DNA of 33,342 bases from Limnohabitans sp. (GTDB lineage Bacteria; Pseudomonadota; Gammaproteobacteria; Burkholderiales; Burkholderiaceae_C), in contig SHXN01000006.1 in NCBI GenBank assembly GCA_009693305.1, forward strand, positions 1-33,342, read 5' to 3'. The notes beneath the pieces were generated by a model, which saw only the letters and a program-made list of their open reading frames with translations, did no database searches and was not told where the DNA came from. A program made the translations under genes and the position numbers. Shown here piece after piece: positions 21,576-31,872 of this stretch; the first letter of the stretch is position 1; each line of letters opens with the position of its first letter.

Positions 21576-22687
21576 GATTTTTTAATCTCCTGTTGAATAC
21601 TTGCTCTGCGACCAATGGCCGCCCAATCCCATTCGATACCGAGTCCTGCGCTGTTGGGTGCATGCGCAAAACCATTCTCAACCACAATGCGTGATGTGGT
21701 GATGTCGTCAAATTGTGGAATGTATTCGACCCATGCCGCGTTGGGCACTGCGGCGCACAAACTCACGTGCAACTCCATCAAAAAATGCCGACACACGGGC
21801 ACGTCAAAACCTTCTGCCAAATGCGCTACCTTGATCCATGGCGTGATGCCACCGATGCGCGCCACATCGGGTTGCACAATACTACACCGCCGATTGTTCT
21901 AAATATTCTCTAAACTGCGACAGGTGATACATCGATTCACCCACGGCAATAGGAATTTGGGTTTGCTCGCGCAATTGTCTATGGCCCGATACATCTTCTA
22001 CGGGCATGGGCTCGTCAATCCATGACAAATCCAAACCATCGAATGCGCATGCGCGTCTGATAATTTCGGGCCTATTGAATCCTTGATTGGCATCGGTTAT
22101 CAAATCAAAAGCGGACCCGACTGCATCACGCACGGCGCTCAAACGCGCCACGTCTTCGCTAACATGAGGTCTGCCTATTTTTATTTTTGCGCCTTTGAAT
22201 CTTTGCGACTTGGCTTGTAGGGCTTGTTCCACCAATTGGGTTGTTGAGAGTTCAAGCCAACCGCCTTCGGTTGTGTATACAGGCACTTTGGGTTGTGCGC
22301 CACCCAACAATCGCCACAGAGGTAATTGTTGACTTCTGGCACGCCAATCCCACAACGCTGTATCCACACAGGACAAAGCCAAACTGGTAATGGCGCCAAC
22401 GGCTGTTGCATGGGTGAAGTAAAACAAATCTTTCAAATGGCTTTGTTGTCCATGGGACTGCGCCCAATTAAACGCGTCACCAAATGATCCTGCAGCAATG
22501 CCATCACCGATGTGCCGCCTGTGCCTGTGGTGTATGCATAACCCGTGGCGTCGATTCCATCACTGCAATGCAAGGTGAGCAATAAAGTTTCTTGCGTTAC
22601 AAACAATTGAATTGCATCTGTCCTCACCACCTTGGGCGGCAAATCAACTTTTCGCAAAGTAACACTGCGAATCACAACTTCAGTCAT
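21572..22687 (-). pseudogene. mandelate racemase/muconate lactonizing enolase-superfamily protein with two frameshifts
   Basis: Three successive minus ORFs (22433-22687, 21882-22436, 21572-21877) form one enolase-superfamily protein: KGAKIKIGRP, DANQGFNRPE, WIDEPMPVED, AVGESMY, QPDVARIGGITPWIKVAHLAEGF. Confidence 0.88.
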
Positions 22688-22847
22688 CGATTGGGTATCT
22701 CAAAAAAAACAGAGCCCATCTACTTGGGGTTCATGCGGATAGAACAAGGCTTGACGCTGATTGCTTATCCATGTCACCATTGTGCAATTGGTCAGAGCAC
22801 TTGTCCAATTCGCGTATTCCCTGATGTGACTCTTTTTTTGTTTTCAA

Positions 22848-23571
22848 ATGCCCTTGCAAATCGTTGAATCTCAACGTCTTTATCGACAAATCTCCGAACA
22901 GCTGCGCGCCCTCATTCAAAGTGGCGAATTTGTAGCGGGCGAGCGTTTGCCCGGAGAGCGCGGTTTGGCCCAACAATTGGGGGTGAGTCGCCCCACCGTG
23001 CGCGAAGCATTGATTGCACTCGAGGTTGAAGGGGTGATTGAAGTTCACACAGGTTCTGGCATTTATGTGTGCGAAAAAAGAAAACCCGCACGCAAAAAAA
23101 AATTATGTCAATGAAGATTGGCGCCCGCTTGAAGTGTTGAGCGCACGCCTTTTAATTTAAACTGAAATTGCAGGACTCGCCGCCATTCATGCCTCACGAC
23201 AAGATATGCAAAATATTGCACAAGCTTTGCATCAAATGAAAAAAGAGGTGGCCAACGGACAAGTGCCACGTCATGGCGATGAATCTTTTCATTTGGCCAT
23301 TGCACAAGCGTGTGGTAACAGTGTTCTGATCGACACATTAGCGCGCTATTGGCAGGCACGCAACGGCCCATTGTTTCAATGCTTAGGCGAACATTTTGAA
23401 AACTCAGTTTCTTGGGGCCAAGCGATTGCCGAGCACGAACGCGTGTACCAAGCCATTCGAGAACGCAACAGCACGGTGGCCAAACGCGCCATGCAACATC
23501 ACCTCAAGCAGGCCCACAAAAGATACAGCGCGAGCTGGCGTCGCCCACCCAATCACCCCAGTGGTTTTTGA
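22848..23571 (+). pseudogene. GntR/FadR-type transcriptional regulator with frameshift and nonsense codon
   Basis: wHTH part MPLQIVESQRLYRQISEQLRALIQSGEFVAGERLPGERGLAQQLGVSRPTVREALIALEVEGVIEVHTGSGIYV; after an A9 tract (23094-23102) reading shifts to NEDWRPLEVLSARLLI*TEIAGLAAIHASRQDMQN with TAA at 23158-23160. Confidence 0.88.
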
Positions 23572-23606
23572 TTTTCCGTCAGCACTTTTTTTAACAGGAG
23601 ACAAGC

Positions 23607-24585
23607 ATGAAAAAACGTTTACGCCTTCAACTACTAGCTACCGCAGGTGCACTTGCACTCGGTTTGTTGGGTAGCGCAACGGTGCAAGCCCAGCAAAAAC
23701 TCAAATGGGCACACGTGTACGAAACATCTGAGCCTTATCACACCGAGTCGGTATGGGCGGCCGATGAGATTAAAAAACGCAGCATTTGAAATTCAAGTGT
23801 TTCCTGCGTCCACATTAGGCAAAGAAACCGACATTAACCAAGGCCTCACCTTGGGCACCGTTGACATGATCATCAGTGGTCCATCATTTGCAGCACGCAC
23901 ATACCCACGATTTGGTATTGCTTACTATCCGTTCATCTTCCGTGATGGCGATCATTTATTGGCTTACTCCAAGAGCCCTGTGTTTCAAGAGATGGTCAAC
24001 GAGTTTCGTGCCAAAACAGGTATTCAAGTCACGGCCTATACCTATTATGGCGCTCGCCACACCACTGCTCAAAAAGTCTTTACCAATTGCGAAGGCATGA
24101 AGGGAATCAAAATTCGTGTGCCTGACGTACCCTTATACCGCGCCACACCTGAAGCATGCGGTGCCAACCCCACACCGATTGCATTTGCTGAAGTGTATTT
24201 GGCATTGCAAAACGGCACCGTAGATGCACAAGAGAACCCTTTGACTACCATTGAAGCTAAGAAGTTCTATGAAGTACAAAAAGCCATTATGTTGACGGGT
24301 CATATTGTGGATGGATTAATTACACAAATTGCTCCACATGTGTGGAATAAGTTGAGCGACGCTGAAAAGAAAATGTTCACTGAAGTGACGCAACAAGCTG
24401 CATCACGTGCAACAGCACAAATCAAAAAACGTGAAGCTGAGTTGGCTGATGAGTTCAAGAAAAAAGGTTTGCAAATTGTTACGGTGGATCGCAAAAGTTT
24501 TCAAGACGCTGTATTAAAGGCCAAACCGCTTGAGTCAATGAGTTTCACACGCGCTGATTACGACAAGATTCAAGCCGCCAAATAA
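23607..24585 (+). pseudogene. dctP: TRAP transporter substrate-binding protein DctP, frameshifted
   Basis: MKKRLRLQLLATAGALALGLLGSATVQAQQKLKWAHVYETSEPYHTESVWAADEIKKRS then frame change to FEIQVFPASTLGKETDINQGLTLGTVDM... around 23775-23789. Confidence 0.85.
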
Positions 24586-24597
24586 TTGTTAAGTCGC

Positions 24598-24636
24598 ATC
24601 TATCCATTCGGTATTAATCGAATGGATAGATTTTTT
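24598..24636 (+). terminator. intrinsic terminator/attenuator-like hairpin between dctP and dctQ
   Basis: ATCTATCCATTCG-GTATTAAT-CGAATGGATAGAT, 13 bp perfect stem with 8 nt loop, running into TTTTTT. Confidence 0.8.
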
Positions 24637-24656
24637 AGTTTAATGAGGTCGTACAC

Positions 24657-25232
24657 ATGAGCGCTTCCATAGATATTTATTCTGGCCCCAAAATCATAAG
24701 CGACGATGGGCAGTTTCACTCCACCGATGAAGAAGTCGATTTGTCAGGCACGCCTATAGAGGCTTGGGTGGCCTTATTTTTCTTTTGGGCGCTAGGCCTC
24801 ACCGTTTTCCATCAATTTTTTACCCGCTATGTACTTAATAATTCTGCCGCATGGACAGAGGAGATAGCGCGCTATTTGCTTATAGCTTCTGTTTTCACGG
24901 GTGCTGCGATTGGTGTGGCTAAAAACAACCACATACAAGTTGATTTCTTTTATCGCCATCTGCCGCATGTGGTGTGCAGGGCGCTTTCAGTTTTAACGGA
25001 TTTGTTGCGTTGCGCTTTTTTAGGGACGGCCACTTTTTTAACTTGGCAAATGATGGAACGCTTGGGCAGTTACAAAATGACCATTGTTGATTTGCCGATG
25101 AACATTGTGTATGGTATTTGTATGTTTGGTTTTGCTACTATGTTTTTGCGATCATTATGGGTTGCCAAAGTTCATTGGGAGCGCGGCTACAGCGTGCTCG
25201 AAAAACCCGCCACCGAAATGAGCGATCGTTGA
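24657..25232 (+). CDS. dctQ: TRAP transporter small permease DctQ
   Basis: 191 aa with four TM segments; FTRYVLNNSAAWTEEIARYLLIASVFTGAAIGV. Confidence 0.88.
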   Translation: MSASIDIYSGPKIISDDGQFHSTDEEVDLSGTPIEAWVALFFFWALGLTVFHQFFTRYVLNNSAAWTEEIARYLLIASVFTGAAIGVAKNNHIQVDFFYRHLPHVVCRALSVLTDLLRCAFLGTATFLTWQMMERLGSYKMTIVDLPMNIVYGICMFGFATMFLRSLWVAKVHWERGYSVLEKPATEMSDR

Positions 25233-25263
25233 TGCATTCCACCTCTTTATATAAAGTGCCCCT

Positions 25264-26658
25264 ATGTTAAAAATTATTTTTTTAATTCTCTTGAGTGGCG
25301 GCATACCTGTGGCTATTTCCATGGCGGGCGCGTCTTTCATTTATTTAATCTATCAAGGCTCAACACCGCCGTTTGTGGTGATTCATCGTATGGTGTCGGG
25401 CATTGATAGTTTTCCTTTGTTGGCCGTGCCGTTTTTTATTCTTGCGGGTAATTTGATGAACAACGCAGGCATCACCAATCGCATTTACAACTATGCATTG
25501 GCCTTGGTGGGTTGGCTCAAAGGTGGGTTAGGCCATGTGAACGTATTGGGGTCTGTTATTTTTGCAGGCATGAGTGGAACAGCCATCGCAGACGCAGCAG
25601 GATTGGGAACCATCGAAATCAAAGCCATGACCGATCACGGCTATAGCAAAGAATTTTCTGTGGGCGTCACTGCTGCTTCAGCCACATTAGGTCCCATCAT
25701 TCCACCGAGTTTGCCTTTTGTGATTTACGGCATGATGGCCAATGTGTCGGTGGGTGCTTTGTTCATGGCGGGCATATCACCTGGTGTTTTAATGGCATTT
25801 TTAATGATGCTCACCGTTGCTTACTTTGCGCATAAAAATGGTTGGGGCGCCGATGTCAAATTTGAATGGCCACGCGTGATCAAAGCGTTGATTGAAACGG
25901 TTGTTGTGATTGCTTGGCCTTTGTCAATTTGGTATTTGGTCACTCAATTGGGTTTTCAACCGCAATGGACGGTGTTTGCTGCCATCGCTGTTTTATTTGT
26001 TGCCGATCGCTTCTTTGATTTTCAAGCGGTGTTGCCCATCATGACGCCTGTCCTTTTAATTGGCGGCATGACAACAGGCGTTTTTACACCCACCGAAGGC
26101 GCGATTGCCGCATGCGTATGGGCTTTGATTTTGGGATTGTTGTGGTATCGCACCATGACGCTCAAAATGTTTGTCAAGGTGTGTTTAGAAACCGTTGAAA
26201 CAACAGCCACGGTCTTGTTCATCGTTGCGGCCGCGAGTATTTTTGGTTGGATGCTTACAGCAACAGGCGTCACTGCGGCGATTGGCGAATGGGTGTTGGG
26301 TTTTACCAAAGAGCCATGGGTGTTTTTATTGCTCGCTAATTTGTTGATGTTGTTTGTGGGGTGTTTTTTAGAGCCCACGGCGGCCATCACCATCTTGGTT
26401 CCTATCTTGGTTCCCATTTGTCAAAAGTTGGGCATTGATTTGGTTCACTTTGGTTTGGTGATGGTGCTCAACCTAATGATTGGTTTGTTGCATCCTCCTA
26501 TGGGCATGGTGTTGTTTGTATTGGCACGCGTTGCCAAACTCAGCGTGGAGAGAACCACCATGGCGATCTTGCCTTGGTTGGTGCCGCTATTGGGTAGCTT
26601 GGTGGTCATCACTTATGTACCCAGTTTGGTACTGTGGTTACCCAAATTGGTTTATTAA
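25264..26658 (+). CDS. dctM: TRAP transporter large permease DctM
   Basis: 464 aa; LLAVPFFILAGNLMNNAGIT, GSVIFAGMSGTAIADAAGLGTIEI, ATLGPIIPPS. Confidence 0.93.
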   Translation: MLKIIFLILLSGGIPVAISMAGASFIYLIYQGSTPPFVVIHRMVSGIDSFPLLAVPFFILAGNLMNNAGITNRIYNYALALVGWLKGGLGHVNVLGSVIFAGMSGTAIADAAGLGTIEIKAMTDHGYSKEFSVGVTAASATLGPIIPPSLPFVIYGMMANVSVGALFMAGISPGVLMAFLMMLTVAYFAHKNGWGADVKFEWPRVIKALIETVVVIAWPLSIWYLVTQLGFQPQWTVFAAIAVLFVADRFFDFQAVLPIMTPVLLIGGMTTGVFTPTEGAIAACVWALILGLLWYRTMTLKMFVKVCLETVETTATVLFIVAAASIFGWMLTATGVTAAIGEWVLGFTKEPWVFLLLANLLMLFVGCFLEPTAAITILVPILVPICQKLGIDLVHFGLVMVLNLMIGLLHPPMGMVLFVLARVAKLSVERTTMAILPWLVPLLGSLVVITYVPSLVLWLPKLVY

Positions 26659-26675
26659 CTTTTTAAATTTCAATC

Positions 26676-28202
26676 ATGCAATCATTCATTCGACTTCACA
26701 CCGCCGATGATGTGGTCATTGCTCGCACGCAACTCATGAGTGGGACGAGCGTTGAAAACATCGCCGTCAAAGGCCTCATTCCACCCGGACACAAAATAGC
26801 CACGCGCGCAATTGCAGCGGGGCAACCCGTTCGTCGCTACAACCAAATCATAGGCTTTGCGAGTCAAGCAATTGCGCTCGGTGAACACGTACATATTCAC
26901 AACCTCAATATGGGCCCCGATAAAGGTGACTTTGATCGCGACTATGCGTTTTGTGCCGATATCAAACCCGCACCAGCAAAAAAACAAGCAAGCTTTGATG
27001 GCATTGTTCGCGCCGACAGGCGTGTAGCCACGCGCAACTATGTGGGCATTTTGTCGAGCGTCAATTGCTCTGCAACGGCCGCGCGTGCCGTTGCCGATTA
27101 TTTTTCTCGCACCACCAATCCATCTGCACTGGCAGATTTTCCAAATGTGGATGGCGTTGTTGCGCTCACGCATGGTTTGGGTTGCGGTATGGACACCGAT
27201 GGCGTAGGCATTCAAGTATTGGAACGCACATTGGCGGGTTATGCAACGCATCCCAACTTTGCAGCAGCATTGGTGGTGGGTCTGGGTTGTGAGGCTAATC
27301 AAATTAATGCATGGCTTGCGCACAGCGGATTAAAAGAGGGCAGCACCTTGCAAACCTTCAACATTCAAGACACGGGTGGTACTGCAAAAACAGTGGCCAA
27401 AGGAATTGCATTGGTCAAACAAATGCTGCCCCACGCCAATGCCATCAAACGCGTGCCCTGCAGCGTTGAACACATCATGGTGGGATTGCAATGCGGCGGC
27501 TCCGATGGTTATTCGGGCATCAGTGCCAATCCTGCATTGGGTCATGCGGTTGATTTGTTAGTGGCGCACGGTGGCACTGCGATTTTGAGTGAGACACCCG
27601 AAATTTATGGCGCTGAACATTTATTAACGCGTCGCGCGGTCAACAGGGAGGTTGGACAAAAATTAGTGCAACGCATCAAATGGTGGGAGAACTACACGCG
27701 AATCAATCAAGGTGAGATGAACAACAACCCCTCTCCTGGCAACAAAGCAGGCGGCCTCACCACCATTCTTGAAAAATCTTTGGGCGCGGTGGCCAAAGGC
27801 GGAACAACCAATTTAGAAGCCGTTTATGAATACGCAGAAAAAGTTAATGCGCACGGTTTTGTTTATATGGACACGCCAGGTTATGACCCTGTAAGCGCCA
27901 CAGGACAAGTGGCGGGTGGCGCCAATGTGATTTGCTTCACCACAGGACGTGGTTCTGCTTATGGATGTGCCCCAACTCCTTCACTCAAACTTTCCACTAA
28001 TTCTGCATTGTGGAATAAGCAACAAGACGACATCGATATCAATTGCGGGGATATTGTGGAAGGCAACTCCAGCATCGAGAAAAAAGGCCAAGAGATTTTT
28101 CAACACATCTTGGATTGTGCATCTGGCAAATACAGCAAAAGTGAATTGCACGGTTATGGTCAAAACGAATTTGTGCCTTGGCAACTTGGCGCGGTCATGT
28201 AA
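26676..28202 (+). CDS. altronate/galactarate dehydratase (UxaA family)
   Basis: 508 aa; SAF-like N-terminus plus RRVATRNYVGILSSVNCSATAA, THGLGCGMDTDG, GLQCGGSDGYSGISANPALG. Confidence 0.88.
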   Translation: MQSFIRLHTADDVVIARTQLMSGTSVENIAVKGLIPPGHKIATRAIAAGQPVRRYNQIIGFASQAIALGEHVHIHNLNMGPDKGDFDRDYAFCADIKPAPAKKQASFDGIVRADRRVATRNYVGILSSVNCSATAARAVADYFSRTTNPSALADFPNVDGVVALTHGLGCGMDTDGVGIQVLERTLAGYATHPNFAAALVVGLGCEANQINAWLAHSGLKEGSTLQTFNIQDTGGTAKTVAKGIALVKQMLPHANAIKRVPCSVEHIMVGLQCGGSDGYSGISANPALGHAVDLLVAHGGTAILSETPEIYGAEHLLTRRAVNREVGQKLVQRIKWWENYTRINQGEMNNNPSPGNKAGGLTTILEKSLGAVAKGGTTNLEAVYEYAEKVNAHGFVYMDTPGYDPVSATGQVAGGANVICFTTGRGSAYGCAPTPSLKLSTNSALWNKQQDDIDINCGDIVEGNSSIEKKGQEIFQHILDCASGKYSKSELHGYGQNEFVPWQLGAVM

Positions 28203-28215
28203 TTTTTAATTTTTT

Positions 28216-29283
28216 ATGTCACACATCATTTCATCGTCAGAACTAGAACAACGCGTTGCCCATCTGTTTTCTTCTGTAGGAGCAACAAAACCCATCGCAC
28301 AACAAGTGGCTCCCATTTTGGTATTGGCCAACTTAAGCGGTCACGATTCGCATGGGGTGGGCATGGCGCCTCGTTATGTTGATGCCATCTTAGAAGGCAA
28401 TTTAAAACTCTCTGCATCAACGCTCATCAAGGTGGATAACGGCATGTTGTTGGGTTTAGATGGTGACACGGGTTTTGGTCAAATCCTGGGCGTGCAAGCC
28501 ATGAGTATCGCGTTCGAGCGCGTTAAACAACACGGTGCTTATATTTTTACGTTGGCGCGATCACATCACTTGGGTCGCATTGGTCATTTTGCTGAAATGG
28601 CTGTGGCACGCGGTTGGATCTCGATTCATTTTGTCAATGTGTTATCCAGACCCAACGTTGCACCCTTTGGTGGTTCTGATGGCCGCTATGGCACCAACCC
28701 TTGTTGTATTGGCATTCCCATTGGGGTGGATGAACAAAAACGCGAGCCTTTTGTTCTCGACTTTACAACAAGTCGCGTAGCACAAGGCAAGATGCGCGTG
28801 GCATACAACAAAGGTGAACGTGTAAGCCCCGGCATTTTGATTGATGGTGACGGCAACCCCACCACCGACCCTGGCGTGGTGGTCGTGCCTCAACCCAATA
28901 GACGCGCAGGCGCGCTTATGCCGTTTGGGGAATACAAAGGCTTTGGTCTTGCATTGGTCTGCGAACTCTTAGGTGGCGCATTGAGTGGTGGCGGCACATG
29001 GCACAAAGAATACGACGGTCGACGCGCGGTTCTCAACAACATGCTCACCATCGTGATCGATCCAAAAAAATTAGGCAGTGGTGTTGTGTTTGCGTCGGAG
29101 ACCCTAGAATTTTTAGACTGGCTCAAAAAGAGTCCAACTGCATCTGGCTCTAACGGTGTTCTACTCGCAGGCGAACCCGAGAGAAAAGCCAGAGCCAATC
29201 GTGACAAAAACGGCATCACAATCGACGACGCCACATGGCAAGAATTGGTTGACTGCGGCACCAAAATCAAATCAGCTTTTTAA
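28216..29283 (+). CDS. Ldh2/malate-lactate dehydrogenase family oxidoreductase
   Basis: 355 aa; SGHDSHGVGMAPRYVDAI, ARSHHLGRIGHFAEMA, RYGTNPCCIGIPI, FGEYKGFGLALVCELLGGALSGGG. Confidence 0.85.
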   Translation: MSHIISSSELEQRVAHLFSSVGATKPIAQQVAPILVLANLSGHDSHGVGMAPRYVDAILEGNLKLSASTLIKVDNGMLLGLDGDTGFGQILGVQAMSIAFERVKQHGAYIFTLARSHHLGRIGHFAEMAVARGWISIHFVNVLSRPNVAPFGGSDGRYGTNPCCIGIPIGVDEQKREPFVLDFTTSRVAQGKMRVAYNKGERVSPGILIDGDGNPTTDPGVVVVPQPNRRAGALMPFGEYKGFGLALVCELLGGALSGGGTWHKEYDGRRAVLNNMLTIVIDPKKLGSGVVFASETLEFLDWLKKSPTASGSNGVLLAGEPERKARANRDKNGITIDDATWQELVDCGTKIKSAF

Positions 29284-29289
29284 GTTTTA

Positions 29290-30621
29290 ATGTCTGTTAT
29301 ACCAACAGGTGTTGTGCATTTAGGCTTAGGTGCCTTTCATCGCGCATATCAAGCATGGGTTTTTGATCAACTCATCAAGCAAGGCGATTCGCGTTGGAGC
29401 GTATTCGGTGTTGCCATCAACAACCCCAATACGGTGAATGCATTGCACGCACAAAACCATCGCTACAGCGTTCAAATTTCTGATGGATACAAGCCAACAT
29501 TTCAATGGATCCATGCGATTGGCAACAGTTGCGTTGCAGCGACTCATCGACAACAAGTCATTGATGCGATTGCGTCACCGCACAAGCGCTGGTTAACACT
29601 CACCATTACAGAAAAAGGTTACACACCCACCATTGCTCAATTGATTGTGGATGGCTTGGCCTTGCGTCAGCAATTATCTTTATCTGGATTAACCATTGCA
29701 TCGTGCGACAACTTAAGCGGCAACGGTACGCAATTAAAAAATTTGTGTTCGGTTCAAGCCGAACAACAAAATACAAAACTCACCCAATGGATTTACACGC
29801 AGTGTGCGTTCCCCAGCAGCATAGTCGATCGCATTGTGCCTCAAGCCACCGATTTGTGACGCGCGCAAGCAGAGCTGGCATTGGGCGAGAGCGATCAAGC
29901 AGCCATTGCTACCGAGCCCTTTTGGGAATGGGTTATTGAACATCGTTTTGTTGATATGAACGACGCTATTGTTTTAAAAAGCGTGGGAGTTCAAGTCGTC
30001 GATGACGTCGCACCTTTTGAAAACGCCAAATTGCGAATGCTCAACGCCACACACACGGCACTGGCAGCCATGGGCGCAGTTCTAGGATTGACAGCGATGA
30101 ATGACTGCGTAGCTTCTCAACCCTTGCGTGATTTTGGATACGCATTAATGACACACGAAGTGATGCCTCTATTGTCACGCCCACGTCTTGACACCTACCG
30201 CGATCATTTATCGCAACGCTTTGCCAATCCTTCACTACAACACAAAGCGCTTCAAATTTGCAACGACAGTTCACAAAAGATTCCATTGCGTTGGGTTCCA
30301 AGCATTGAAAAGCGCATACAGTCGCAACAATCATTTCAATGCTTTGCATTTGCAGCCGCTGCATGGATGCGTTTTTTAGAAGGGCTCACGCAAGATCACA
30401 TTGCCTATGCATGGTCAGACACGATGCGCGAACAGTTACAAGCAATTGCACAACAACACGCCAACAACAGCAATGACTGCACTGCATCTCTCTTAAGTAT
30501 CCAAAGCATTTGGGGATCACATTTGCCCCATCACACGCCTTGGCTATCTGCCGTCGCACAACATCACCAATGCATTCAACAACTCGGCTTGCTTCAAGCC
30601 TTGCAGGAGACCTTGTCATGA
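29290..30621 (+). pseudogene. mannitol dehydrogenase / fructuronate reductase family, single in-frame TGA
   Basis: VVHLGLGAFHRAYQAWVFDQL...LTITEKGYTP...SCDNLSGNG; stop TGA at 29857-29859, then same frame RAQAELALGESDQAAIATEPFWEWVIEHRF...NATHTALAAMG. Confidence 0.85.
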
Positions 30622-31865
30622 AACAACCCCGTATCACCGACATACGCGCCACCACCGTCACCGTTCCACTTCACGCACCCCTGCGTCATTCCAACGGTGC
30701 GCATTGGGGCCGCTTTGTTCGCACCATCATCGAAGTTGATACCGACGTGGGCATTACTGGTTTGGGCGAAATGGGCGGCGGAGGCGAGAGTGCAGAGATG
30801 GCTTTTCGTCAACTCAAAACTTATTTGGTAGGACACAACCCGTTTGAACTCGAAGCCATGCGATTCAAAATTTGTAATCCCACAGCGAGTCTATATAACA
30901 ACCGCACACAACTGCACGCCGCACTCGAATTTGCTTGTATTGACATCATCGGTAAATTTTTAAATGTGCCCGCATGCGATTTGCTTGGGGGCAAAGTAAG
31001 AGATCGCGTGCCATTCGCCAGTTATTTATTTTTCACATACCCGAATGAAAAAACAGGTGTAGGCGGCATCACCACTGCCGACGATTTGTCGCAAGAGGCC
31101 ATCAAACTGAAAACGCAATATGGCTTTACTTCCCACAAACTCAAAGGTGGCGTGTTTCATCCCGACTATGAACTCGAAGCGTTTCGAGCCATGGCGCATG
31201 CGGTTGGGCATGACAGCGTGCGCTACGACCCCAATGCTGCATTGAGTGTCGAGGCCGCCATTCGCTTTGGTCAAGCGATTGAAGATCTCAACAATGATTA
31301 TTTGGAAGACCCCACATGGGGCTTGAACGGCATGCGTCGCGTCCGCGAAAAAGTGCGCATTCCCTTGGCCACCAACACAGTGGTGATTAATTTTGAACAA
31401 CTCGCCACCAACGTGCGCGACCCTGCTGTTGATGTGATTTTGTTAGACACTACGTTTTGGGGTGGCATACGATCATGCATCAAGGCCGCGGGCGTGTGCG
31501 AAACTTTTCAAACGGGCATCGCCGTGCATTCATCGGGCGAACTCGGTATTCAACTCGCCACCATGTTGCACATGGGCGCAGTCGTTCCTAATTTAAGTTT
31601 CAAAGCCGATGCCCACTATCATCATTTGGTGGATGATGTGATTGAAGGCGACCTCATGCCCTATCAAAACGGCTCAATTGCAGTGCCCACAGGCCCGGGT
31701 CTTGGTGTGTCCCTCAATCGCGACAAATTAAAACAATACGCAGAACTTTATCAATCGTTGGGCGGGTATCCGTATGACCGCGACCCAGGGCGTCCCGATT
31801 GGTTTGCATTGGTGCCCAACGAAACATGGGCCGATCCGCGCGAGACTGGTTATCTTAAAAAATAA
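30618..31865 (+). CDS. enolase-superfamily dehydratase, glucarate dehydratase-like
   Basis: Starts [101 protein letters not shown]. Confidence 0.82.
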   Translation: MKQPRITDIRATTVTVPLHAPLRHSNGAHWGRFVRTIIEVDTDVGITGLGEMGGGGESAEMAFRQLKTYLVGHNPFELEAMRFKICNPTASLYNNRTQLHAALEFACIDIIGKFLNVPACDLLGGKVRDRVPFASYLFFTYPNEKTGVGGITTADDLSQEAIKLKTQYGFTSHKLKGGVFHPDYELEAFRAMAHAVGHDSVRYDPNAALSVEAAIRFGQAIEDLNNDYLEDPTWGLNGMRRVREKVRIPLATNTVVINFEQLATNVRDPAVDVILLDTTFWGGIRSCIKAAGVCETFQTGIAVHSSGELGIQLATMLHMGAVVPNLSFKADAHYHHLVDDVIEGDLMPYQNGSIAVPTGPGLGVSLNRDKLKQYAELYQSLGGYPYDRDPGRPDWFALVPNETWADPRETGYLKK

Positions 31866-31872
31866 AAAAATC

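Noticed and set aside
1-31865. All frameshifts being long-read homopolymer errors
   Set aside because: Long ORFs of 1021 and about 1040 aa stay open across homopolymers (for example T8 near 10166 in mdtB), several lesions are nonsense codons or non-homopolymer deletions, and they cluster in particular operons. Individual A9/A10 cases remain uncertain.
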